A stretch of 11,053 bases of DNA from DASXTB01 sp036505615 (GTDB lineage: Bacteria > Acidobacteriota > UBA6911 > JACQSX01): contig DASXTB010000018.1 in the NCBI GenBank assembly GCA_036505615.1, forward strand, positions 1 through 11,053. The letters are read 5' to 3'. Below the pieces are notes generated by a model. It worked only from the letters and a program-made list of their open reading frames with translations. It was not told the DNA's origin and did not search any database. A program made the position numbers and the translations under genes. Numbering within the stretch: the stretch's first letter is position 1; each line of letters opens with the position of its first letter. Of this stretch, positions 1-5,851 are shown in pieces.

Positions 1-872
1 TGACAGCGGTCGTTGTCCAAATAGGGCGAGTTGTAATTGATCTGGATCACTCCTCCCTTGGCGGCCAGAGCGCGGATCATTTCATCGGTCATGTTACGAA
101 CATGATTGGCGATGGCGCGGCAAGAGGAATGGGACGCAATCAGAGGCGTTTTACTTGTCTCCAAAGTATCCCAGAAAGTCTTGTCGGAGACATGGGAGAT
201 ATCTACCATGATTCCCTGCCGGTTCATTTCCGCGACGATGCTTCTTCCAAACGGGGTCAGGCCGTTGTGCTGGGGCTGTTCGCCTGAGGAATCGGCCCAG
301 TCGGTGTTGTAAAAATGGGTGAGAGTGATGTAGCGGACACCAAGTTTGCCGTACATACGCAGAATGGCGAGGCTGTTGTTGATCATGTGGCCTCCCTCCA
401 TTCCAATCAGTGCCGCGATTTTCCCCTGGCGGTGGGCATCGCGAACCTGATCGGCAGTGGTACAGAAAGCGACTTGCTGAGAAAAGTCGTCGGCCAGCTT
501 GTGAACAGCGTCGATCTGAAGCAGCGCGTCGTTGACCGCTTTAGGTCCGGTAACGGTGCCCCTGACCACAATGCCGAAAAAGAGCGCGCCTAAGCCCCCT
601 TTTCGGATCCGGGGGAGATCGGCGTGACCCTCCTGCGACTGAGATTCCGGCTGGGACGCGACCTCGGCGGGCATGGGCGCATGCTCGGCGGAAAATTTCC
701 AGTCAGGACGGGTCAGTCTCAGAGTTGTGTCGATGTGCGTATCCAGCACCAGGGATGAAAAATGGAGTTGGCGGGCGCGCCTTCCGATGGGATCTTCTGT
801 CCCGGCGGTTGAAAGCCAACCGCCGTCCAGCAAGAGTAAAGAAAAAGCGACAGGGACAAATAAGCGTTTCAT
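1..872 (-). CDS. Secreted M19 (renal-type) membrane dipeptidase, 3' end cut by window
   Basis: Seen: reading the minus strand from the ATG at 870-872 gives 290 codons open to the window edge, so the C-terminus is missing (inferred to be roughly 100 residues or more, as family members are usually about 400). The N-terminus, MKRLFVPVAFSLLLLDGG, is a signal peptide. The metal ligands known from renal dipeptidase are all in order: H46 and D48 in DTHID, E159 in MEGG, H227 in DISHVS and H248 in SHSS, followed by SCRAIANHVRNMTDEM, a strong family signature. Family role: zinc-dependent hydrolysis of dipeptides, here probably in the periplasm or outside the cell. No Shine-Dalgarno sequence is evident before the start. 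The gene is divergent from the DASS permease, with 147 bp between them. Inference: it could release amino acids or dicarboxylic products taken up by a neighbouring transporter, but nothing in the sequence proves this. Confidence 0.93.
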   Translation of the reverse strand, partial: MKRLFVPVAFSLLLLDGGWLSTAGTEDPIGRRARQLHFSSLVLDTHIDTTLRLTRPDWKFSAEHAPMPAEVASQPESQSQEGHADLPRIRKGGLGALFFGIVVRGTVTGPKAVNDALLQIDAVHKLADDFSQQVAFCTTADQVRDAHRQGKIAALIGMEGGHMINNSLAILRMYGKLGVRYITLTHFYNTDWADSSGEQPQHNGLTPFGRSIVAEMNRQGIMVDISHVSDKTFWDTLETSKTPLIASHSSCRAIANHVRNMTDEMIRALAAKGGVIQINYNSPYLDNDRC

Positions 873-1019
873 TGGATTGTCGGTGGCCCGTTGTCCGATG
901 TCAGTAGTCTGTGTTCTGAGATCAGATCTGATGACCGCTGCTCGGCATAGCCTATCAACGGACAACGAAGCAGACAACCACACTGTTCGCTGGTATTCTT
1001 GCCACTGTTCACCTGAATC
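873..1019. promoter_or_regulatory. Divergent promoter region with a 12-bp perfect palindrome
   Basis: This 147-bp gap separates two divergent starts and should hold both promoters. Seen: a perfect 12-bp palindrome, ATCAGATCTGAT, at 921-932, and on the plus strand a weak extended -10 (TGG-TATTCT, 991-999) with CAGACA 17 nt upstream (971-976), ending about 20 nt before the permease ATG. No good -10/-35 pair is visible for the dipeptidase. The palindrome could be an operator for a dimeric repressor; this is inference. Confidence 0.35.
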
Positions 1020-2423
1020 ATGCTGCGCACGCTGCTGTTCGAGTTAGAAAAAAGAGCTTGGTTGTTTGCCAGTCTGCTGGCGGTGCTGATTATACAGTTC
1101 CTGCCCACGCCTCGCGGATTGACCTTTCAAGGAAAACAGATGCTGGCCATCGTTGTAATGGCTATCATCCTCTACATAACCGAGCCGGTACCGCTTCCCG
1201 CTGTGGCCACTCTGATCATAGTGCTGCAGGCGCTCTACAGGATTGAGGCGCCCCAGGAGCTGGCGCGCTCTCTGATGAGTGATTCGCTGCTGTTTATCGT
1301 TTCCACACTGATGTTGGCGGCCGCCGTCATCAAACAGAATCTCGATCAGAGGCTTCTTTGGTTCCTGCTGAAGTTTACCGGGCCCAATGTCACCCACATC
1401 ATCTTCGGATTTGTGCTGGTATCCTCTCTGGTGACCTCATTTATCGGCGAATCGGCGACAGCTTCCATCATGCTTCCGGTAGCCTTGGTGCTGATCCAAC
1501 TGTACTCGGACCGCACGCAGGGAAGTCCTGGGTTTTCCAGTGTCTTGCTCTTCAGCATCGCTTGTGGCTGCGCTTTCTCCGGTATCGGGACTCCCTCAGC
1601 AGGAGCGCGCAATGCCATCATGATGGAATACTGGGATCGGGTCAGCTCGGTTCGAGTCAGCTATTTGCGTTGGATGGAGTTTGGATACCCGCTGCTGTTG
1701 ATGCAGATCCCGCTGCTTTATCTTGTGGTGCGGAAATCCTTTCAATTCGAACACACTGACGTATACGAATCGATGGTGCTGCTGCGCCGCCGCGTGCGCG
1801 AAGTAGGAAGATTGAATCCACGCGACTGGATGACCATCGGTGTGCTGGGCTTGACGATTCTTGTCTGGATATTTTTCAGTTCCACCTGGGGCTTGGGCAT
1901 TCCCGGAATCATGGGCGTGAGTTTGATGATGACGCTTGGCATACTGGATTGGGAAGACATAAATCACCGCGTAAACTGGGGAGTGGTGATGCTGTATGCG
2001 GGAAGCCTTTCCATGGGCGTTGGGGTTTACACCAGCGGCGCGGCCAACTGGCTGGGAGCGCTGTTAATTGACTTCTTGCGGCGTCACGGGTTGGACCACG
2101 GCCTTTTCCTGCACTCCGCCATGGGCATCATCGCCATGGCGCTGGCCAGCCTGGTGGGGACTGCGGGAGCGGTTGCCATTCTGGGGCCGGTGGCCTTGCG
2201 CCTGAGCACCCTGGCTGGCGGCAGCCCTGTGGTCATGGGCATGGTTCTTGTGACCACCTCGGCGGCGGCCAACTTTACGCCTATGAGCTCGCCCGCCTGC
2301 ACCATCGTCTATGGCAGCGGAATGGTGCGCTCTCGCGATTACCTGCGCGTTGGGTGGAAAATGGGGCTTATTTCTTTTGGGTTGGTGTTACTCTTTGCGC
2401 AATATGTCTGGCCTAAGTTCTAA
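1020..2423 (+). CDS. Divergent SLC13/DASS-family (divalent anion:Na+ symporter-like) inner-membrane permease
   Basis: 467 residues, a usual length for the DASS (CitT/NaDC/INDY) family, and highly hydrophobic throughout, with around a dozen membrane segments. Family landmarks appear twice, as expected for its inverted-repeat fold. The first is FIGESATASIMLP (141-153), a hairpin loop, followed by GTPSAGARNAI (190-200). The second is SLVGTAGAVAILGP (377-390), followed by AANFTPMSSPACTIVYGSG (416-434). NWGVVMLYAGSLSMGVG (319-335) matches the W-G-hhhhxGG stretch that precedes the second half. Family role: uptake of dicarboxylates, citrate or sulfate, normally Na+-coupled. Odd: the SNT triplets that bind Na+ and substrate carboxylate read GES and VGT here, so substrate and coupling ion cannot be assigned. 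The ATG at 1020 lacks a clear Shine-Dalgarno. The stop codon overlaps the first unit of the heptamer repeat leading to the Usp gene. Confidence 0.85.
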   Translation: MLRTLLFELEKRAWLFASLLAVLIIQFLPTPRGLTFQGKQMLAIVVMAIILYITEPVPLPAVATLIIVLQALYRIEAPQELARSLMSDSLLFIVSTLMLAAAVIKQNLDQRLLWFLLKFTGPNVTHIIFGFVLVSSLVTSFIGESATASIMLPVALVLIQLYSDRTQGSPGFSSVLLFSIACGCAFSGIGTPSAGARNAIMMEYWDRVSSVRVSYLRWMEFGYPLLLMQIPLLYLVVRKSFQFEHTDVYESMVLLRRRVREVGRLNPRDWMTIGVLGLTILVWIFFSSTWGLGIPGIMGVSLMMTLGILDWEDINHRVNWGVVMLYAGSLSMGVGVYTSGAANWLGALLIDFLRRHGLDHGLFLHSAMGIIAMALASLVGTAGAVAILGPVALRLSTLAGGSPVVMGMVLVTTSAAANFTPMSSPACTIVYGSGMVRSRDYLRVGWKMGLISFGLVLLFAQYVWPKF

Positions 2424-2525
2424 AGTCGAAAGTCGCAAGTCGCAAGTCGAAGGTCACACGACTTCTATGTTCGACTTTCGACCTTCGACTTTCGACCTTC
2501 GACTTTCGACCTTCGACTTCTTTTT
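2422..2525 (+). repeat. Heptanucleotide inverted-repeat hairpin with trailing T-tract (possible attenuator)
   Basis: Seen: the left arm (2422-2455) is about five 7-mers of the form AAAGTCG/CAAGTCG. The right arm (2472-2520) is seven 7-mers alternating CGACTTT and CGACCTT, in the opposite orientation, with a 16-nt centre. In RNA the arms can pair over roughly 30 bp with a few mismatches. TTCTTTTT (2518-2525) follows directly and runs into the ATG of the Usp gene. The block fills the entire gap between the permease and Usp genes and leaves no room for a Shine-Dalgarno. It looks like an intrinsic terminator or attenuator, but it may only be an expanded microsatellite. Confidence 0.75.
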
Positions 2526-3464
2526 ATGAATTTACTGGTCTGCATTGGCGGCGAAACCTATTCCAAGGGTACGGTTCAGTTGGCCGCTGACTTCGCGCGC
2601 CGGCTCAAGGCAGACCTCTCTGTTCTTTACGTGGGACCCCAGATTTCCCAGTTGCACCAGAAAGAGGTGCAAATCGCCAAGGAAAAGCTGGGCCACTGGA
2701 TGATTGAAACTCCCGAGATGAAGGTTCTCAATTCGGCCCTCGAAATCCTGCGCCAGATGGATTTCCTGAAGGTCGATGCTCAGGGAGAACTGAATATCAA
2801 GCACAGTCTGCGAGCGGGAATCAGCGGAGCTTTCGAATTCCACCTCTATGGCAGCGGCGGGCAGAACGTGCGTTTCCGTTATCGCGCCGGAGAAATCGTC
2901 GACAACATCCGAAAAGAAGCCGAGCAGCTCCATTACGATCTGGTGTTTGTCGGCGCCAGCCAGAAGAGGCGGCTGGTGCACCGCATCCTGCAATTCGTTC
3001 CGACAAGCAGCGTGATTGTCAAACGGGAAGCGACCAACATTACAAAGTTTCTGGTGTGCGTAAAGAAATCTCAGTCTTCGCGAGCGGCTGTTTGGTTCAC
3101 TATCCAGATAGCGCGGCAGTTGCGGATTCCAGTACAGTTTCTGGCTATCGACCGTCGATCCGCGGGCAGCGTCAGGCTGACCGAGCTGGCGGAGCGATAC
3201 ATGAAGGTCTGTCGCCGCTACAAGATTCCCTGCTCCAGCATGGTGCGAACTGGAGGAGTTCAAGAAGTGATCGAGCAGGTTGCGACTCCGGAACACCTGG
3301 TAGTCCTGGGCTCCACTCGAACCAACGAGCTGATTCATTACTTCTTTGGAAGCCTTCCGATACGTATCTCTCAAAGCGTCAACTCCTCGGTACTGGTGGT
3401 CAAGGAGGAAGAGCACGTGCGTGTTCGGGAAAGACAGGATTTGGAAGATTCAGAGCGCGTGTGA
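2526..3464 (+). CDS. Tandem universal stress protein (two UspA-like domains)
   Basis: 312 residues with two Usp folds in tandem. Domain 1 is about residues 1-167: it opens with NLLVCIGGETYSKGTVQLA and closes with DLVFVGASQKRRLVHRILQF then SSVIVKRE. Domain 2 is about 173-296: it opens with TKFLVCVKKSQSSRAAVWF and closes with HLVVLGSTRTNELIHYFFGS then SSVLVVKEE. The nucleotide-binding pattern G-2X-G-9X-G(S/T) is partly kept in domain 2 (G262, G275-S276, with Arg in place of the middle Gly). It is nearly lost in domain 1, where only G143 remains. The protein is soluble, with a charged C-terminal tail. Family role: small ATP-binding or ligand-sensing stress proteins, sometimes fused or linked to transporters. 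The gene lies 102 bp downstream of the DASS permease on the same strand, so co-transcription is plausible, with the intervening hairpin modulating read-through. The ATG sits right at the domain edge but has no Shine-Dalgarno. Confidence 0.85.
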   Translation: MNLLVCIGGETYSKGTVQLAADFARRLKADLSVLYVGPQISQLHQKEVQIAKEKLGHWMIETPEMKVLNSALEILRQMDFLKVDAQGELNIKHSLRAGISGAFEFHLYGSGGQNVRFRYRAGEIVDNIRKEAEQLHYDLVFVGASQKRRLVHRILQFVPTSSVIVKREATNITKFLVCVKKSQSSRAAVWFTIQIARQLRIPVQFLAIDRRSAGSVRLTELAERYMKVCRRYKIPCSSMVRTGGVQEVIEQVATPEHLVVLGSTRTNELIHYFFGSLPIRISQSVNSSVLVVKEEEHVRVRERQDLEDSERV

Positions 3465-3490
3465 GTCCGGGTGAAAAAATTAATTGGATT

Positions 3491-3567
3491 GTAGGGGCGG
3501 CCCTGCGTGGCCGCCGGACCCGCTGTCCTTATTCAAGAACGGGCGACCACACAGTGTCGCCCGTACA
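3491..3567. repeat. Paired-hairpin (REP/BIME-like) element between convergent genes
   Basis: Seen: hairpin 1 has stem GGCGGCC/GGCCGCC (3496-3502 and 3509-3515) with a 6-nt loop. Hairpin 2 has stem ACGGGCGAC/GTCGCCCGT (3539-3547 and 3556-3564) with an 8-nt loop. The two halves are also related to each other in inverted orientation: about 22 of 28 positions match when one is reverse-complemented, and the element begins with TGTA (3490-3493) and ends with TACA (3564-3567). It lies between the stops of the Usp gene (+) and yraN (-), so it may act as a bidirectional terminator. Its form is that of a REP or small non-autonomous element. Confidence 0.7.
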
Positions 3568-3583
3568 GATGAAATCAATTTCT

Positions 3584-4009
3584 TCAGAACGCACTGACAA
3601 AGTGCTCCACTTTAGGGGCTGACCCCTGGTCAATGGTGATTGCAACCACGTCAAACCGCATGGGAATTTCTTCCAGCCCATAGCGATGGCAGAAGGCATT
3701 GGCCAGTCGAACAATTTGCTCTTCCTTCTGTAAAGTTACCGCCACTTGCGGAGCGAAGGCATCCTGGCGGCTCCGAGTTTTTACTTCGATGAAAACCAGG
3801 CTTTCACCGTGGTAGGAAATAATATCCAGCTCGCCATTACCGATGCGAAAATTGCGCGCCACCACGTCGTAGCCCTTTGCGAGCAGGTATTGAAGCGCCA
3901 CGGTTTCACCGATATTTCCGACACTGGGGGAAAACCGCTTCCGCCAGCGATCGAGGCATTTTCGCAGCGAGCGAAAGCTTCGGCGCCTCCATTTCTTTAA
4001 TAGTTTCAT
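3584..4009 (-). CDS. yraN: YraN/UPF0102 family putative endonuclease-fold protein
   Basis: 141 residues from the ATG at 4007-4009. After a basic N-terminus (KLLKKWRRR...) the family core is complete: G-x-x-GET (E35), YLLAKGYDVVARNFR, NGELDII (E60, D62), LVFIEVKTRS (E75, K77), and the usual C-terminal FDVVAI. The E...ExD...ExK arrangement is that of the PD-(D/E)XK nuclease superfamily. The cellular role of UPF0102 proteins is not settled; a DNA-processing nuclease role is suggested by the fold. Start choice: a TTG at 4039 in the same frame would add ten residues and has AGAAAGG only 3 nt upstream, which is too close for an ideal site, so I prefer the ATG although it lacks a Shine-Dalgarno. Converges with the Usp gene. 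Confidence 0.9.
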   Translation of the reverse strand: MKLLKKWRRRSFRSLRKCLDRWRKRFSPSVGNIGETVALQYLLAKGYDVVARNFRIGNGELDIISYHGESLVFIEVKTRSRQDAFAPQVAVTLQKEEQIVRLANAFCHRYGLEEIPMRFDVVAITIDQGSAPKVEHFVSAF

Positions 4010-4055
4010 GCAATTTAAAATCAGCGATGGCGATGCCAAAAACCTTTCTGTCGCC

Positions 4056-4072
4056 CGCCCCGAGGCGGGGCG
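4056..4072. repeat. GC-rich hairpin upstream of yraN
   Basis: Seen: perfect 7-bp stem CGCCCCG/CGGGGCG (4056-4062 and 4066-4072) with the 3-nt loop AGG. It lies between the lat stop and the yraN start, both minus-strand genes, so it could help terminate lat. A T-run follows on the minus strand only after about 12 nt, so it is not a classic intrinsic terminator. Confidence 0.5.
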
Positions 4073-4073
4073 C

Positions 4074-4183
4074 GCTTAACTGATCAAAGATTTCACATTC
4101 CCAGCGCTCCGCCCTAGGCCACATGCTGGCGCCGGCTGCGCGGGCTTAAAATCTTCAAAGATTTCACATCCCCATGACTCCGC
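4074..4183. repeat. Two imperfect ~39-nt direct repeats in the lat-yraN gap
   Basis: Seen: copy 1 (4074-4112) and copy 2 (4144-4183) share GCTTAA, then a 14-nt identical core CAAAGATTTCACAT (4085-4098 and 4156-4169), then CCCA and CTCCGC, with a period of about 70 nt. The rest of the gap (4010-4264) shows no gene. The copies are offset by 71 nt, so they are not in the same reading frame and are unlikely to be coding. They are probably two copies of a dispersed intergenic repeat, or paired regulatory sites. Confidence 0.6.
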
Positions 4184-4264
4184 TGCGTTCAGGGGTCCAT
4201 AGGTACTAAACTGGTCAGTCGGTATTTTTGCGAACGAATTTTGAGTACAAACCGGGGGAGCGAC

Positions 4265-5617
4265 TTATAGCGGCATCTCGGCAACAACTTCGTGGATAAT
4301 CCGCAATCCCTCATCCAGGGTGTGGCGGTCGATATTGAGGGCGGTGCGGAAGCGCGCGGATCGTTCACCACAAGGGAGAATAAGCAAACCCTTGTTAAAA
4401 CAACGGGCGATAAAATCCTTTTTCTGCTCGGGGCCGGTGAAATCAATGGCGCAAAAGAGTCCACGGCCACGAGCATTGGAGACCTTTCCAGGAAATTCTT
4501 TTTCCAAATTCAGAAGAGATCGCTGCAGATGAGCGCCGCTGCGTAAAGCCTGGTCGATAAGCCGTTCGGCCTGGATCACTTCCAGATACTTCCTGCAACG
4601 GACCATGTCGGTCAAGCTCCCTCCAAATGTCGAGTTAATGCGGCTGGGGACATGGAACACATTTTCCGGTTCCTCATCCACCCGCTGGCTGCACATGAGT
4701 CCGCACACTTGGCTTTTCTTGCCGAAGGCGATTAGGTCTGGCTCGACGAAATATTCGGAGGCCCACATCCTTCCCGTGAGGCCGAACCCGGTCTGCACTT
4801 CATCAAAAATCAGAAGTGCTTCATTTTCGTCCGCCAGTGTCCGTAATCGCTGCAGGAACTCCTTGCGGAAGTGATTGTCGCCCCCTTCCCCCTGGATCGG
4901 CTCGATGATGATCGCCGCGATGTCATCGCGGTTGTCTCGGAAAGCCGCTTCGATCTGACGAATGCTTTCCGCCTCCGCCCTTTCAACTTCCAGAACTTGC
5001 TGGGGTGTGATAGGAAAGGCGATTTTCGGATTGAGCACGCGGGGCCATTTGAATTTTGGAAAGTAGGCAGTCTTGCGGGGGTCGAAAGTGTTGGTCAGCG
5101 ACAGCGTGTAGCCGGACCGTCCGTGGAAAGCCTGCTGGAAGTGAATCACCTGGAAGCCGCGTTCTTCGCGATATCCCTTTCGGAAGTTCTTGCGTATCTT
5201 CCAATCAAAGGCGACCTTGAGAGCATTTTCGACCGCCAGCGCTCCGCCATCGATGAAAAACAGATACTTCATATAAGCCGGTTTGGCAATTTGCGCGAAG
5301 GTTCTGACAAACTCAGCCATGGCGACGGTATAAACGTCCGCATTGGATACCTTGGTGGTGGCCGCCTGCAGCAGCTCCCTTTTTGATTCCTCGGTTAGCA
5401 GATGGGGATGATTAAAACCAATCGGATGAGTGGCAAAGAAGGAAAAGAAGTCTATGTAATGGCGGTTGCGCAGCGCGTCAAAAAAAAGGCTTCCCTGCGA
5501 CTTCTGGAGATCGACCACCAAGTCCATCCCATCGGCCAGCATGTACCTGGAAAGGGTAGAGCGGACCTCCGAGGGCGCGATGTGAACGGTCTTAATATCG
5601 ATGGTCTTCATGTCCAT
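4265..5617 (-). CDS. lat: L-lysine 6-transaminase (lysine epsilon-aminotransferase), PLP class III
   Basis: 450 residues, the same length as actinobacterial LAT (about 450). Reaction: L-lysine + 2-oxoglutarate to 2-aminoadipate 6-semialdehyde (cyclising to piperideine-6-carboxylate) + glutamate, in the cytosol. Class III landmarks: DGGALAVENALKVAFDWK (123-140), AFHGRSGYTLSLTN (163-176), IIEPIQGEGGDNHF (237-250), FDEVQTGFG (271-279, PLP-ring Asp), AFGKKSQVCG (297-306, Schiff-base Lys at about 300), STFGG (329-333) and ARFRTALN (421-428, carboxylate Arg). YMLADGMDLVVDLQKSQGS near the N-terminus and KKSQVCG are typical of LAT rather than of ornithine or GABA aminotransferases. Start: the frame stays open upstream through the octamer repeat, but homology begins after the ATG at 5615-5617; a second ATG lies two codons later. 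No lysine-degradation partner, such as a semialdehyde dehydrogenase, is adjacent. Confidence 0.93.
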   Translation of the reverse strand: MDMKTIDIKTVHIAPSEVRSTLSRYMLADGMDLVVDLQKSQGSLFFDALRNRHYIDFFSFFATHPIGFNHPHLLTEESKRELLQAATTKVSNADVYTVAMAEFVRTFAQIAKPAYMKYLFFIDGGALAVENALKVAFDWKIRKNFRKGYREERGFQVIHFQQAFHGRSGYTLSLTNTFDPRKTAYFPKFKWPRVLNPKIAFPITPQQVLEVERAEAESIRQIEAAFRDNRDDIAAIIIEPIQGEGGDNHFRKEFLQRLRTLADENEALLIFDEVQTGFGLTGRMWASEYFVEPDLIAFGKKSQVCGLMCSQRVDEEPENVFHVPSRINSTFGGSLTDMVRCRKYLEVIQAERLIDQALRSGAHLQRSLLNLEKEFPGKVSNARGRGLFCAIDFTGPEQKKDFIARCFNKGLLILPCGERSARFRTALNIDRHTLDEGLRIIHEVVAEMPL

Positions 5618-5652
5618 AGTGAAGCATGGAAGCGTGCGAGAGTTGGTGATTA

Positions 5653-5829
5653 AGAGCGGAGAAGCGGGAGAGTGGGAGAGCGGGTGAGTGGGAGAGCGGG
5701 AGGGCGGGTGAGGGATCGGTCCGCTACTCAACTATCCGACTCACTTACCCGCTCTCCTGCTCTCCCACTCTCCCGCTCTCCCGCTCACCCCACTCAACTC
5801 ACCCGCTCACTCACTCTTTCGCTCTCCCC
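5653..5829. repeat. Facing octanucleotide repeat tracts between cysS and lat
   Basis: Seen: the left arm (from about 5653; clean octamers 5663-5710) is six tandem 8-mers of the type AGCGGGAG/AGTGGGAG/AGCGGGTG. The right arm (about 5739-5829; clean octamers 5753-5784) is the opposite-strand form, TCTCCTGC/TCTCCCAC/TCTCCCGC, continuing in degenerate form to 5829. The centre is about 25 nt. The arms can pair imperfectly into a long hairpin. The tract fills most of the 234-bp gap, so any lat promoter must lie within or beside it. Confidence 0.8.
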
Positions 5830-5851
5830 TCCCAGAACCCCCTCCAGCGTC

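Noticed and set aside
2422..2520. CRISPR array
   Set aside because: Units are 7 nt with no spacers, and the two arms are in opposite orientation.
2532..3416. 294-codon open frame antisense to the Usp gene
   Set aside because: It is the exact opposite strand of a clear two-domain Usp protein; its translation shows no domain pattern and is rich in His/Leu/Ser typical of shadow frames.
3906..4124. 72-codon minus-strand frame overlapping yraN
   Set aside because: It runs through the direct repeat into an alternative frame of yraN; yraN itself has a complete family core.
5618..5731. N-terminal extension of lat by 38 residues
   Set aside because: The extra residues are encoded by the octamer repeat and are low-complexity Ser/Pro/His; family homology begins at the ATG at 5617.
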